Positions 40,535 through 49,362 of a stretch of DNA of 64,000 nt are shown in pieces (positions within the stretch are counted from its first letter, which is position 1; every line of letters starts with the position of its first letter). The notes beneath the pieces are model-generated. The model was not told the DNA's origin and searched no databases. It worked only from the letters and a program-made list of their open reading frames with translations. The stretch is taken from positions 186,001 to 250,000 of the forward strand of contig NZ_RZYA01000004.1 of the NCBI RefSeq assembly GCF_004005495.1. The letters are read 5' to 3'. A program made the position numbers and the translations under genes. Origin of the DNA: Streptomyces antnestii (GTDB taxonomy: Bacteria > Actinomycetota > Actinomycetes > Streptomycetales > Streptomycetaceae).

Positions 40535-40669
40535 CCGGCTCACGTCGCTGGCTCACGCCCACCGGCTCACGTCGCTGGCTCACGTCACCCGGCTCACGTC
40601 GCTGGCTCACGTCACCCGGCTCACGTCGCTGGCTCACGTCACCCGGCTCACGTCGCTGGCTCACGTCAG
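40535..40669. repeat. Five 27-bp tandem repeats between eda and yaaA
   Basis: Units starting CCGGCTCACGTCGCTGGCTC run at 40535, 40562, 40589, 40616 and 40643. Units 2-4 are identical, the first and last differ at their final bases, and partial units flank them to 40521 and 40695. Each unit is itself a doublet of GGCTCACGTC. The array ends against the yaaA stop codon. Confidence 0.9.
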
Positions 40670-40693
40670 CCGGCTCACGCCAACCGGCTCACG

Positions 40694-41500
40694 TCAGTGG
40701 ATCTGCGTCACCACGACATCGAGCGCCCACGCCGTCCCCGCCTTCGCGGGCGCCTTCGCCTCCACCACGTAGCCCAGATCCCGCAGCGCCTCGACCAGCT
40801 CGGCCGGGCCCGCGGGCGCGACACCGGTCTCCAGGAGCGTGCGCACGATCCGGCCCTTCGTCGCCTTGTTGAAGTGCGAGACGACCGACCGCTTCTCCAT
40901 GCCGGTCACCGGGTCGGTCTGCGCGTGCAGCACCCGCACCGTCGCCGTACGCCCCGCGACCTCACCCTTCGGCTTCCACGCGCCCGTGTACGCCGACGAG
41001 CGCAGGTCGAGCACGAGCCCGTCCCCGGCAGCCTCCGGCAGCACCTCGGCCATCGGCGCCCGCCAGTGCGCGCCGAGCGCGCCGAGCCCCGGCAGCTTCA
41101 CGCCCATCGAGCAGCGGTACGACGGGATCCGGTCGCTCACCCGCACCGCGCCCCACAGGCCGGAGAAGACGAGCAGCGAACGCGCCGCCCGGCGCTTCGC
41201 CGCCGCGTCCAGGGTGGCGAGACCCAGGGCGTCGTAGAGGACACCGGTGTAGATCTCCCCGGCGGGACGCGCGCCCGCCGTACGCAGCTCCGCGTTCTTG
41301 GCGACCTCGCCGCGCAGCCCCTCGCTGAGACCGAGGACGTCGCGCGCCTTGTCCTCGTCGGCGGCGCACAGCTCGACCAGCTCGTCGAACACGGCCTGCC
41401 GCGCCCCGGCGAGCCCCGGCAGGGACAGCGACTCAGGCTTCAGCGGGGCGCCGCGGCCCGACGGGGCCTTGCCTTCGGACGGCGGCAGCAGCACGAGCAC
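40694..41500 (-). CDS. yaaA: YaaA-family peroxide stress protein
   Basis: A 268-residue YaaA/DUF328 protein. It opens MLVLLPPSEGKAPSGRGAPL (the PPSEGK motif is diagnostic) and has GEIYTGVLYDALG, LVFSGLWGAVRVSDRIPSYRCSMGVKLPG and SHFNKATKGRIVRTLL. Homologues lower free iron and protect DNA during peroxide stress and have a DNA-binding helix-hairpin-helix-like core. The start is a GTG. The 3' end abuts a 27-bp repeat array, which may alter or replace its terminator. Confidence 0.92.
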   Translation of the reverse strand: MLVLLPPSEGKAPSGRGAPLKPESLSLPGLAGARQAVFDELVELCAADEDKARDVLGLSEGLRGEVAKNAELRTAGARPAGEIYTGVLYDALGLATLDAAAKRRAARSLLVFSGLWGAVRVSDRIPSYRCSMGVKLPGLGALGAHWRAPMAEVLPEAAGDGLVLDLRSSAYTGAWKPKGEVAGRTATVRVLHAQTDPVTGMEKRSVVSHFNKATKGRIVRTLLETGVAPAGPAELVEALRDLGYVVEAKAPAKAGTAWALDVVVTQIH

Positions 41501-41624
41501 GATCGGACTCCTCGGGGCGGTGGCGCGTAACGCGTGACGGGGGTGCGGGCCGTGCGGGGCCCCTGCGAAAGGGTACGGAAAAGCACGGGGTGCCGACCGC
41601 CCCGCCCCGTCCTACGCTCGGTGC

Positions 41625-43085
41625 ATGCCCCGCCGTCATCTCCGTGTGACCGGCGCAGCCGAGGCCCCGCTGCGCGCCGCACTGCGTGACCTGCGTACGT
41701 CCCTCGGCGTGCCCGGGGCCTTCCCGGCCGACGTCCTCGCCGAGGCGGAACGGGCCGCGGCGGCCCCGCACCCGCCCCCACCCTCGCCGCAGCCGGTCCG
41801 GGACGCCACCGACATCCCCTTCTTCACGATCGACCCGCCCACCTCCGTCGACCTCGACCAGGCCATGCACCTGTCGCGCCGCGCCGCCGGCGGCTACCGC
41901 GTCCGCTACGCCATCGCCGACGTCGCCGCGTACCTCACGCCCGGCGCACTCCTCGACGGCGAGGCCCACCGCCGCGTCACCACCCTCTACTTCCCCGACG
42001 GGAAGGTCCCGCTGCACCCGGCCGTGCTCAGCGAAGGCGCCGCCAGCCTCCTGCCCGGCCAGACCCGCCCCGCCGTCCTGTGGACCCTCGACCTCGACGC
42101 CGACGGGCGCACCGTCGCCACCGACGTCACCCGCGCCACCGTCCGCAGCCGCGCCAAACTCGACTACGAAGGCGTACAGCGGGCGATCGACGACGGCACC
42201 GCCGAGGAACCCGTAGCCCTCCTGCGCGACATCGGCCGCCTGCGCGAACAACGGGAGACCGAGCGCGGCGGCATCTCCCTCAACGTCCCCGAACAGGAGA
42301 TCACCGAACGCGACGGCCGCTACGTCCTCGGCTACCGCGCCCCGCTCCCCGCCGACGGCTGGAACGCGCAGATCTCCCTGCTCACCGGCATGGCCGCCGC
42401 CGACCTCATGCTCGCCGCCGGCACCGGCATCCTGCGCACCCTGCCCGCCGCCCCCGACGGAGCCGTCGGCCGCCTGCGCCGCACGGCCGTCGCCCTGCGC
42501 ATCGACTGGCCCCACCACGTCCCGTACGCGCAGCTCGTCCGCTCGCTCGACCCCCGGCAGCCGCACCACGCGGCGTTCCTCCAGGAGTGCACGACGCTCC
42601 TGCGCGGCGCGGGCTACACCGTGTTCAGCGGCGGCACGCTCCCCGGCCTCACCGTCCACTCCGCCGTCGCCGCGCCCTACGCCCACTGCACGGCCCCACT
42701 GCGCCGCCTCGCCGACCGCTACGCCTCCGAACTGTGCCTGGCCGCGTCCGCGGGCAGCCCGCCCCCGGAGTGGGTGCTCGCGGCGCTGCCCGCCCTGCCG
42801 AAGGAGATGGCGGACGGCGCGCGCCGGGCCAACACGGTCGAGCGCGAGTGCGTCGACATCGTCGAGGCCGCGCTCCTCAAGGACCGGATCGGCGAGACCT
42901 TCGACGCGTGCGTGGTCGACGTGATGGACGACGAACCCTCCATCGGCACCGTCCAGTTGACCGACCCGGCGGTCGTCGCCCGCATCGAGGGCGGCACGGC
43001 ACCGCTGCCGCTGGGGGAGCGGCTGCGCGTACGCCTGACACAGGCGGCCCCGGGCACGGCAAAGGTGCAGTTCGCTCCCGCCTGA
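41625..43085 (+). CDS. RNB-domain exoribonuclease (RNase II/R family)
   Basis: A 486-residue 3'-5' exoribonuclease of the short actinobacterial type. Catalytic acidic motifs are FFTIDPPTSVDLDQAMHL (RNB Asp cluster) and IADVAAYLTPGALLDGEAHRR. YFPDGKVPLHPAVLSEGAASL and YAHCTAPLRRLADRYASELCL follow and complete the RNB fold. Cold-shock and S1 domains are reduced or absent, so it is shorter than RNase R (about 700-800 residues). ATG 41625 lies close to the GTG of divergent yaaA (124 bases). It ends 25 bases before rnpB, putting two RNA-processing genes side by side. Confidence 0.92.
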   Translation: MPRRHLRVTGAAEAPLRAALRDLRTSLGVPGAFPADVLAEAERAAAAPHPPPPSPQPVRDATDIPFFTIDPPTSVDLDQAMHLSRRAAGGYRVRYAIADVAAYLTPGALLDGEAHRRVTTLYFPDGKVPLHPAVLSEGAASLLPGQTRPAVLWTLDLDADGRTVATDVTRATVRSRAKLDYEGVQRAIDDGTAEEPVALLRDIGRLREQRETERGGISLNVPEQEITERDGRYVLGYRAPLPADGWNAQISLLTGMAAADLMLAAGTGILRTLPAAPDGAVGRLRRTAVALRIDWPHHVPYAQLVRSLDPRQPHHAAFLQECTTLLRGAGYTVFSGGTLPGLTVHSAVAAPYAHCTAPLRRLADRYASELCLAASAGSPPPEWVLAALPALPKEMADGARRANTVERECVDIVEAALLKDRIGETFDACVVDVMDDEPSIGTVQLTDPAVVARIEGGTAPLPLGERLRVRLTQAAPGTAKVQFAPA

Positions 43086-43109
43086 GCGCCGGGTAGCATG
43101 GTCGGCACG

Positions 43110-43538
43110 GCAGACGAGCCGGGCGGACGGTCGCGTGAGGGCCCCTTTCACGAGGGATTCTCCCGAGGAACGTCCGGGCTCCACAGGGCAAGGTGGTGGC
43201 TAACGGCCACCCGGGGTGACCCGCGGGACAGTGCCACAGAAAACAGACCGCCGGGGACCGTGAGGCCCTCGGTAAGGGTGAAACGGTGGTGTAAGAGACC
43301 ACCAGCGCCTGAGGTGACTCAGGCGGCTAGGTAAACCCCACCTGGAGCAAGGTCAAAAGGAAGCGCCGCTTTGTAAAAGGCAGCGGTTCTGCGCGGACGT
43401 TCGAGGGCTGCCCGCCCGAGTCCGCGGGTAGACCGCACGAGGCCGGCGGCAACGCCGGCCCTAGATGGATGGCCGTCTCCCCGGCCGCCGCGAGGCGACC
43501 GGGCGACAGAACCCGGCGTACAGCCCGACTCGTCTGCC
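43110..43538 (+). ncRNA. rnpB: RNase P RNA, class A
   Basis: The catalytic RNA of RNase P, which matures tRNA 5' ends. The ends pair (GGCAGACGAG with CTCGTCTGCC, helix P1). Conserved core elements are visible in order: GAGGAACGTCCGGGCTCCAC, CAGTGCCACAGAAAACAGAC, GGTAAGGGTGAAACGGTGG, GTGTAAGAGACCACCAGCGC, the GGCTAGGTAAACCCCAC segment, the AGGTCAAAAG stretch and GCCGGCCCTAGATGGATGGC near the 3' end. The layout closely follows Streptomyces RNase P RNAs as I remember them. Ends are placed by P1 pairing and may be off by a few bases. Confidence 0.95.
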
Positions 43539-43642
43539 CCTTCACTTCTGGCCCTTCACGTCCGCCCCTTCAAGGGGAGTCCGGGACACCTCGTTCGAGG
43601 TAGCGCTATCCGGCCAAAAAGTTGACGGGCACCTGACAATTC

Positions 43643-43661
43643 AAGGTCCCTGTGGGACCTT
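43643..43661. promoter_or_regulatory. Palindrome upstream of the secreted protein
   Basis: AAGGTCCC (43643-43650) and GGGACCTT (43654-43661) form a perfect 8+8 inverted repeat, 45 bases before the secreted-protein start. It follows TTGACG at 43622-43627, a possible -35. It may be an operator. Confidence 0.4.
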
Positions 43662-43705
43662 CCATGACGCTCACACCCCACAGAGACGCGGCCAGAAGGA
43701 GCGAC

Positions 43706-44206
43706 ATGAGGCAGTTCTCGACCCTCTCGTGTGTCACCGCCCTGATCATCGCGGCCACCGCCGGAGCGGCTACGGCCGCGACCTCCGGAACCACCGCGAC
43801 GCAACAGGTCGACGGCGTGATCGTCGTCGCGGGCAACACCTGCACCTGGACCAACGCCCGGACCAGCGCCAACCCGCCCACCGCGCTGTCCATCGACCGA
43901 ACCAGCATCAACAATCCGGGCGGCAACCTGAGCTGTACCGGGGGCATCACCGCCGCCCTCAACAACAACCCCAACGTCACCTTCGACGACGCGGCCGGCC
44001 ACGCGACGGCCGACGTCATCGACATCACCGGAACGATGAGCGGCATCTCCTGCCGCTACAAGGCGACCAACACCCTGTGGAACCGCGACACGACCACCCG
44101 CAAGTACGTGAACCAGGCGTTCACCGCGACGAAGACCTCCGGCAGCTTCCTCTGCCCGGGATCGGTCTCCACCGCCGCCGGTGACGCCTCCCTGCTCTTC
44201 CACTGA
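43706..44206 (+). CDS. Secreted protein of unknown function
   Basis: A 166-residue exported protein. Residues 1-25 form a signal peptide (MRQFSTLSCVTALIIAATAGAATAA) with an Ala-x-Ala cleavage site. The mature part is Thr/Asn/Ala-rich with two pairs of cysteines (CTWTN ... LSCTGG and ISCRYKATN ... FLCPGS), suggesting disulphides and a beta-sandwich. ATG 43706 has AAGGAG 5 bases upstream. I do not recognise a named family. It is a single gene between rnpB and a bidirectional terminator, with its own palindrome-containing upstream region. Confidence 0.8.
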   Translation: MRQFSTLSCVTALIIAATAGAATAATSGTTATQQVDGVIVVAGNTCTWTNARTSANPPTALSIDRTSINNPGGNLSCTGGITAALNNNPNVTFDDAAGHATADVIDITGTMSGISCRYKATNTLWNRDTTTRKYVNQAFTATKTSGSFLCPGSVSTAAGDASLLFH

Positions 44207-44222
44207 CACCTGGTGACGTGAC

Positions 44223-44264
44223 GATGCCCCCGCCTTGTCCTGCTCTCTCCGAGGCGGGGGCATC
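44223..44264. terminator. Bidirectional hairpin terminator
   Basis: A 13-bp perfect stem, GATGCCCCCGCCT (44223-44235) with AGGCGGGGGCATC (44252-44264), and a 16-base loop. It lies 17 bases after the secreted-protein stop and 28 bases after the last mce-operon gene on the other strand, so it can end both units. Confidence 0.88.
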
Positions 44265-44292
44265 GCAACAGCGGCGCTGGAAGACGGCGAGG

Positions 44293-45117
44293 TCACAGCG
44301 CGTCGACCGCGCTCACCTTCCAGCCGCCGGCCGTACGCGTCAGCGTCATCCGCACCCGGTTCTGGTCCACGCGGGAGCCCTGGACCTGGGTGCTCGTGGT
44401 CACCTGGTTGACGAAGAGAAGGATCACGGCCCGGTCCGCGGAGGCCGAGACCACGGACGCCGCCGGGGAGCCGCCGCCCGTGGGCCGCGCCACCGTCGCC
44501 CTGACCACCCCGTGGTACTTCCTCGCCGTCGGCCCGACCACCGTTGCCGTGGTCCTGCCGTACTGGTCGCGGAAGTGGCCGGTGAGCCGGGCGCGCGCCG
44601 CGCTGAAGTCGCGGTCCAGATGCCGGTAGTCGTACGAGAGGACGACCGGGGCCGCCTGCCGCGCGGCCGTGAGTGCCTGCCCGCGCGCCTCGTCCGCCCG
44701 CGCTCCCTCCCGGTAGCGCCACCCGAGCACGGCGACGGCTGCCAGGCCCGCAACGAGCAGGACGCAGAGGACCGCGGTGAGCAGGCGTCGCCGCCCGCGC
44801 CGCGCCCGCGTGCCGGAGCCGGGCTCGACCTCGGCCTCGACCTCGGCCTCGTCCCGCGGAGCGTCCTCGCCGAAGGACTCCGGCGACGGCTCGGGCGGAT
44901 CGTCCCAGCCGCCCTCCTGCGGGGGCTCGATGAGCAGGGTGCGTCCGGCGTCCGGCGTTGCGCGCTGCACCGAGGCCTCCTCGCCGGTGGCCGACGGACC
45001 CGGCTCGCGGTGGCCGCGCTCCGCGCGCTTGGCCGCCGCGCGGGCGGCCGCGGTCATGGTGCGCCGGGTGCCGGAAGCGGCACCGGAGCCGCGGCTTCGG
45101 TTGGTCGTCTTCGCCAC
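44293..45117 (-). CDS. Mce-associated membrane protein, terminal gene of the mce operon
   Basis: About 274 residues. A long, charged, Ala-rich cytoplasmic N-terminus (to about residue 105) precedes one membrane helix (RRLLTAVLCVLLVAGLAAVAVLGW) and an extracytoplasmic NTF2-like domain (RQAAPVVLSYDYRHLDRDFSAARARLTGHFRDQY). This is the Mas architecture found after mceF in mycobacteria and streptomycetes. GTG 45117 is preferred: GAGGAG lies 7 bases upstream, whereas the in-frame TTG at 45132 overlaps that site. Mas proteins are thought to stabilise the Mce complex. Confidence 0.85.
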   Translation of the reverse strand: MAKTTNRSRGSGAASGTRRTMTAAARAAAKRAERGHREPGPSATGEEASVQRATPDAGRTLLIEPPQEGGWDDPPEPSPESFGEDAPRDEAEVEAEVEPGSGTRARRGRRRLLTAVLCVLLVAGLAAVAVLGWRYREGARADEARGQALTAARQAAPVVLSYDYRHLDRDFSAARARLTGHFRDQYGRTTATVVGPTARKYHGVVRATVARPTGGGSPAASVVSASADRAVILLFVNQVTTSTQVQGSRVDQNRVRMTLTRTAGGWKVSAVDAL

Positions 45118-45159
45118 GGTATTGCTCCTCAAGGGTGGTACGGGTGGAGAGTGGGGCGA

Positions 45160-45696
45160 TCAGCCGACGAACTCGACGTCGGACGTCAGCCAGCGGCCGC
45201 CCCGGTGCACCAGGTCGAGCTGCAGCCGATACGTGCGGGCCTCGCCCCTGGGCGCCGCCGTGTTGGTCACCTTGCTGTCGGCGACCACCAGGACGCGGGC
45301 CGCGTGCGCGTCGGAGCGGATGACGCCCGCTTCGAGCACCTGGCCCTCGGACACGGACTTGTTCTCCGTGACGAGCCTGGTCAACTGTGCGGTCTGCGCG
45401 GCGAACTGCTTCTTGAAGTCGCCGGTGGCGCCCTCCAGGACGTTCGCGCTGTCCCGGTCGTAGTGCCGGTAGTCGAGCGAGGTGAAGTTCAGCGCCGACT
45501 GGCGGGCCGCGGCCAGGACGTCCTGGCGCCGCTGATCCGCCTCGTGCCGGTCGTGGAGGCGGAGGCCGAGCCAGCCGGCCAGTGCTGTGCTGAGGACCGT
45601 CGCCACGACGAGTCCCACCGTCCAGGCCCTGCCCGACAGGGCGTTCATGACCCGCCTCGCGCCCCACCTCATGACATCGGTCCGACGAGCAGCCAT
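45160..45696 (-). CDS. Mce-associated membrane protein
   Basis: A 178-residue protein with one N-terminal membrane helix (WTVGLVVATVLSTALAGWLGL) and an extracytoplasmic NTF2-like domain with the Mas motif ALNFTSLDYRHYDRDSANVLEGATGDFKKQF. ATG 45696 has GGAG 8 bases upstream and lies inside the mceF gene, a 28-base overlap, so the two are coupled. It is paralogous to the next gene (44293-45117), which has a similar YDYRHLDRDF motif and a longer cytoplasmic N-terminus. Confidence 0.88.
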   Translation of the reverse strand: MAARRTDVMRWGARRVMNALSGRAWTVGLVVATVLSTALAGWLGLRLHDRHEADQRRQDVLAAARQSALNFTSLDYRHYDRDSANVLEGATGDFKKQFAAQTAQLTRLVTENKSVSEGQVLEAGVIRSDAHAARVLVVADSKVTNTAAPRGEARTYRLQLDLVHRGGRWLTSDVEFVG

Positions 45697-46946
45697 TGCC
45701 AGGACTCCTTTCCGAATACGGTCTGCTGTCCGCCTGTCGAGCCGATCTCGACGGGCCTTCCGTCCGGACCGGTCGTAGTGCCGGTCTCGGGGTCGTACGG
45801 GGCGACGTACGCCGACTGCTGCGCGCCGCCGGAAGTGGCCCGCGCGCCGGGGGCGTTCTGCGTGCCCCGCACCGACGTCTTGCTTCCGCGCGGGGCCGTG
45901 CAGCGCGCGTCGGTGTTCGCCTCGCGCGTGCTGGTGTCCGCGGGGTCGCGCCGCGCCGTCCCGTACCCCTGGGTGCACGGCGGCGGGTCGTCGGCGTTCA
46001 CCACGAGGCCGAAGTGGGTCGTGCCGTCGCCCGGCACGACCGTGTAGCTGCCCGCGACCAGAGCGGGGAAGGTGACCAGGGCCTGTTCCACGCCGGGCAG
46101 CCGGGCCAGCGTGACCTGGCCGCCGCTGATGAGATTGGCCAGCAGGACGGAGAGGCGCGGTGAGATGTCCTTCAGCAGCGAGTTCAACTCCTGCGCGGCC
46201 GGTGTCGCGTTGCCGATCAGCTTGCGCAGGTCTCCGTCGCTCGACTTCAACTGCGCGCTGAGCGCGGCCAGGTCGTGTGCGAACGACTTGATGGACGAGC
46301 CCTGGTCGGCCTGCGTCTTGAGGACCTTCCGCGAGTCCTCGATCAGCGAGACCGTCTGGGGGAGGGACCCGGACGCCGAGTCCACGAGCTCGTTGCCCGA
46401 GTCGACGAGGCGGCTCAGGTTCGGACCGGTGCCGGAGAACGCCTTGTCCAACTCGTCGACGGTGACCCGCAGATCGTCCTTGCCGACCGACTTCACCAGG
46501 CGGTCAAGGCTGAGGACGAGGTCCGTGGTGGGCAGCGGCAGGCGCGTGCGGGCGCGCGGGATGGAGCCGCCGTCGAGCAGATACGGGCCGTGTGACGTGC
46601 GCGGCTGCAGATCGACGTACTGCTCGCCCACCGCGGAACGGTTCGCGACGACGGCGAGGGTGTCCGCCGGTATGCGCTGTGTGCCGTCCTTGATGTCCAG
46701 GGCCACCGACACCCCGCCCGAGCCGGTGAGCCGCAGCGCGCCGACGCGGCCCACCGGCACTCCGCGGTAGGTGACCTCGGCGCCGGGGAAGACGCCCCCG
46801 GAGTCGGCGAAGTCCGCTCGTACGGTGTAGCCGCGGTCCAGGACGCGGTCCGCCAGGCCGGTGTACGCGGCGCCGACGTACGACACCCCGACGGCGGTGA
46901 CGGTGGCGAAGGCGAGCAGCTGGGCCTTGACCATGCGGGTGATCAC
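45669..46946 (-). CDS. mceF: MceF, Mce-family lipid importer subunit
   Basis: A 425-residue MlaD/Mce protein: N-terminal membrane anchor (MVKAQLLAFATVTAVGVSYVG), the MCE domain (YTVRADFADSGGVFPGAEVTYRGVPVGRVGALRL, ANRSAVGEQYVDLQP) and a helical needle region to about residue 300. A Gly/Thr-rich C-terminal tail includes a CTQGYG cysteine. GTG 46946 overlaps the mceE stop (GTGA). It is the sixth and last Mce subunit of the hexamer that forms a lipid channel across the cell envelope. Confidence 0.9.
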   Translation of the reverse strand: MITRMVKAQLLAFATVTAVGVSYVGAAYTGLADRVLDRGYTVRADFADSGGVFPGAEVTYRGVPVGRVGALRLTGSGGVSVALDIKDGTQRIPADTLAVVANRSAVGEQYVDLQPRTSHGPYLLDGGSIPRARTRLPLPTTDLVLSLDRLVKSVGKDDLRVTVDELDKAFSGTGPNLSRLVDSGNELVDSASGSLPQTVSLIEDSRKVLKTQADQGSSIKSFAHDLAALSAQLKSSDGDLRKLIGNATPAAQELNSLLKDISPRLSVLLANLISGGQVTLARLPGVEQALVTFPALVAGSYTVVPGDGTTHFGLVVNADDPPPCTQGYGTARRDPADTSTREANTDARCTAPRGSKTSVRGTQNAPGARATSGGAQQSAYVAPYDPETGTTTGPDGRPVEIGSTGGQQTVFGKESWQWLLVGPMS

Positions 46947-48241
46947 GGCTGAACCCCCTTCAGCATCAGCTCGGCGAGCGCGAGGTCGATGCCCTCGGGA
47001 AGCGCTCCTGGGGTGGTGTAGCTGCTGGTGCACACCGGCGGGCACAGCGGACCGCCACCTCCACCGCCTCCACCACCGCCGCCCGACGGGGCCGACGGCA
47101 GGCTCGGAGTGCTCGGGCGCGGCGTGGGAGCCGGGACATGCGGCAGATCCGGCACGTGCGGGAGGTCCGGGAGATCCGGCAGTCCGGGGGCCTGGGGGCC
47201 CTGGGAACCGCCGTGCCCCTTGCCGGGCTTGCCGGACCCGCCCGTCACATTCCCGTACAGGTCCCTCAGGTCCAGGTCCGCGGTGATCTTGAGGTTGACG
47301 TAGTCGCCCTTGACGGCGTCCACCGCGTTGCGCGGGAACGGGTAAGTGGTCAGCAGCTCAAGCGAGTTGGGCAGGTCGTCGCCCGCCTTGTCCAGCTGCT
47401 GCAGGACCGGTCGCAGCTGTCTCAGGTTCGCGACGGTGTCGTCGTGCGAGGCGTTGACCACCTTGGTGCCCGTCTTGCCGAGCTTCGACAGGGCGGTGAG
47501 CATTTTCGTCAGGTCGCGGCGCTGGTCGGCGAGGACCTTCAGGGCCGGCGGCATGGTGTCGACGGCCCGGGCGATCGTCTTCTTCTCCTTGCCGAGCCGT
47601 CCCGCGAGCCGGTCGACGGCCTTGAGGGCGCGGACGATGTCGTGGCGCTGGTCGTCCAGGCCGCCGATGAACGTGTTCAGCTCCTTGAGCAGCGACCGGA
47701 CCCGGTTCTCCCGGCCGTCCAGGGCCTTGTTCAGCTCCACGGTGATCGTCTTGAGCTGGGCCACCCCGCCGCCGTTGAGCAGTGCGGACAGCGCGGACAG
47801 CACCTCCTCGATCTCCGGGTTGCGCCCGCTGCGGGACAGCGGGATGCGGTCGCCGTCGCGGAGCCGGCCCACCGGCGCGGTGCCGGGCGGGGCGGACAGC
47901 GCGACGTACTTCTCGCCGAGGATGCTGGTCTGCCGCAGCCCGGCGAGCGCGTTGGCCGGCAGCTTCACGTCGTCGGCGATCCGCAGCCGTACGCGCGCGT
48001 GCCAGCCGTCCAGCTGCACCTTCTCGACGGCGCCCACGGTGACGTTGTCGACCTTCACCGCCGACTGCGGCACCAGGTCGAGGACGTCCCGGAACTCGAC
48101 GGTGACGTGGTACGCGTGCCCGTCGGAAGCGGCTCCGCCGGGCAGCTGGACGTCGTACCAGCCGTTGAACCCGCAGCCGGACAGCAGCAGGGAGCCGACG
48201 GCCACCCAGGTGACCGCCCCGGCTCTGCGCAGTGCGCTCAT
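46943..48241 (-). CDS. mceE: MceE, Mce-family lipoprotein
   Basis: A 432-residue Mce protein with a lipoprotein signal: MSALRRAGAVTWVAVGSLLLSGCGFNG, lipidated Cys23. The MCE domain follows (YHVTVEFRDVLDLVPQSAVKVDNVTVGAVEKVQL, then TSILGEKYVALSAP), then a helical region and a Pro/Gly-rich tail with an oligoglycine run. MceE is the lipoprotein member in mycobacterial mce operons (LprK-type), so the order here is conserved. Its start overlaps the mceD stop (ATGA). Confidence 0.9.
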   Translation of the reverse strand: MSALRRAGAVTWVAVGSLLLSGCGFNGWYDVQLPGGAASDGHAYHVTVEFRDVLDLVPQSAVKVDNVTVGAVEKVQLDGWHARVRLRIADDVKLPANALAGLRQTSILGEKYVALSAPPGTAPVGRLRDGDRIPLSRSGRNPEIEEVLSALSALLNGGGVAQLKTITVELNKALDGRENRVRSLLKELNTFIGGLDDQRHDIVRALKAVDRLAGRLGKEKKTIARAVDTMPPALKVLADQRRDLTKMLTALSKLGKTGTKVVNASHDDTVANLRQLRPVLQQLDKAGDDLPNSLELLTTYPFPRNAVDAVKGDYVNLKITADLDLRDLYGNVTGGSGKPGKGHGGSQGPQAPGLPDLPDLPHVPDLPHVPAPTPRPSTPSLPSAPSGGGGGGGGGGGPLCPPVCTSSYTTPGALPEGIDLALAELMLKGVQP

Positions 48242-49362
48242 GCGCTCGCCCCCAGGATTCCGCCGAGCGTCCGGTCGACCGTGCCCGTGGCCGCGGGGCC
48301 CTTGGGCACCTTCGGCAGGGAGTCGAAGAGCTTCTTCAGCTCCTTGCAGTCGGGGTTCTTGCCGCCCTCGTCGCCGGTCGTCCGCAGCACGGAACACAGC
48401 AACGAGGCCGGGTCCTGGGCCTGTTGGGCGTTGTTGCGGGTGTCGAGGGTGCCGGAGGACGGGTTGTAGGCGTCGTTCAGGTTCGACAGGCCCGTGGGGG
48501 CGACGTCCAACAGCTCCTCCAGCGCGGCCCGTTGGGTGACGAGCACCTTGGTCACCTTGCTCAGGCCCTTCACGTCAGAGGTCAGCGACTTCTTGTTCTT
48601 CTTCACGAAGACCGACACGTCGCCGAGCGCCGTCCCCAGGTTCCGCAGCGCCTCCGCGAGGTCCCCGCGCTCGCCCGCCAGCTGCGCGGCGACCTCGGAG
48701 AGGCTGGTGTTGAACGACCGCACGCTCTTGTCGTCGGCCGCGAGCGCCGCCGTGAACACCTGAAGGTTCCGTACCGTGCCGAACAGGTCGGAGCGGCCGT
48801 CGGACAGGGTGGTGACGGCCTGCGAGAGGTCCTTGACCGTCCGGTTGAGGTTCTCGCCCTGGCCGTCGAGGTTGTCCGCGCTCACGCCGAGCAGCCGCGC
48901 CAGGGAGCCCTTCTTGTTGGCGCCCTTGGGCCCGAGCGCGTCGGCCGTCGTGTGCAGGCTGTCGAAGACGCGGTCCAGCTCGACCGGCACGGCCGTCCGC
49001 GTCTCGGGGATGACGTCACCGTCCCGCAGCAGCGCGCCCTTGCGGTACACCGGCAGCAGCTGCACGTAACGGTCGCTGACCACCGACGAGTTGATGATCG
49101 CGGCCTGCGCGTCCGCCGGGACCCTGCGGCCCTCCTCGTACGACAGCTCCACCCGCACCCGGCCGCCCTCCGGAGTGATCTTCTCGACCCTGCCGATGCG
49201 GACGCCGAGGACGCGGACGTCCGAGCCGGGGTAGATGCCGACGGTGCGCGGGAAGTACGCGGTGACGTGCACGGACCCGGTACGCGGCCACAGCACGTAG
49301 GTGAGCGAGGCGACGAGGGCGAGTGCGGTGACCACGGCCACGCGCTTCTTCAGGTTCTTCAC
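48238..49362 (-). CDS. mceD: MceD, Mce-family lipid importer subunit
   Basis: A 374-residue Mce protein. It has a short cytoplasmic start, a membrane anchor (VAVVTALALVASLTYVLW), the MCE domain (SVHVTAYFPRTVGIYPGSDVRVLGVRIGRVEKI, SSVVSDRYVQLLPV) and a long helical region rich in coiled-coil heptads. The C-terminus has a CSVLRTTGDEGGKNPDCKEL cysteine pair. GTG 49362 overlaps the mceC stop. Function within the complex is inferred from position and family. Confidence 0.9.
   Translation of the reverse strand: MKNLKKRVAVVTALALVASLTYVLWPRTGSVHVTAYFPRTVGIYPGSDVRVLGVRIGRVEKITPEGGRVRVELSYEEGRRVPADAQAAIINSSVVSDRYVQLLPVYRKGALLRDGDVIPETRTAVPVELDRVFDSLHTTADALGPKGANKKGSLARLLGVSADNLDGQGENLNRTVKDLSQAVTTLSDGRSDLFGTVRNLQVFTAALAADDKSVRSFNTSLSEVAAQLAGERGDLAEALRNLGTALGDVSVFVKKNKKSLTSDVKGLSKVTKVLVTQRAALEELLDVAPTGLSNLNDAYNPSSGTLDTRNNAQQAQDPASLLCSVLRTTGDEGGKNPDCKELKKLFDSLPKVPKGPAATGTVDRTLGGILGASA

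Noticed and set aside
40535..40669. CRISPR array
   Set aside because: Repeats are directly adjacent with no unique spacers and are GC-rich doublets. No cas genes are nearby.
41433..43184. 583-residue minus-strand frame opposite the RNB nuclease
   Set aside because: Gly/Val/Glu-rich shadow. The plus-strand RNB protein has clear catalytic motifs.
43110..43545. Short frames inside the rnpB region
   Set aside because: The conserved RNase P RNA core explains the sequence; the frames lack ribosome sites and family features.
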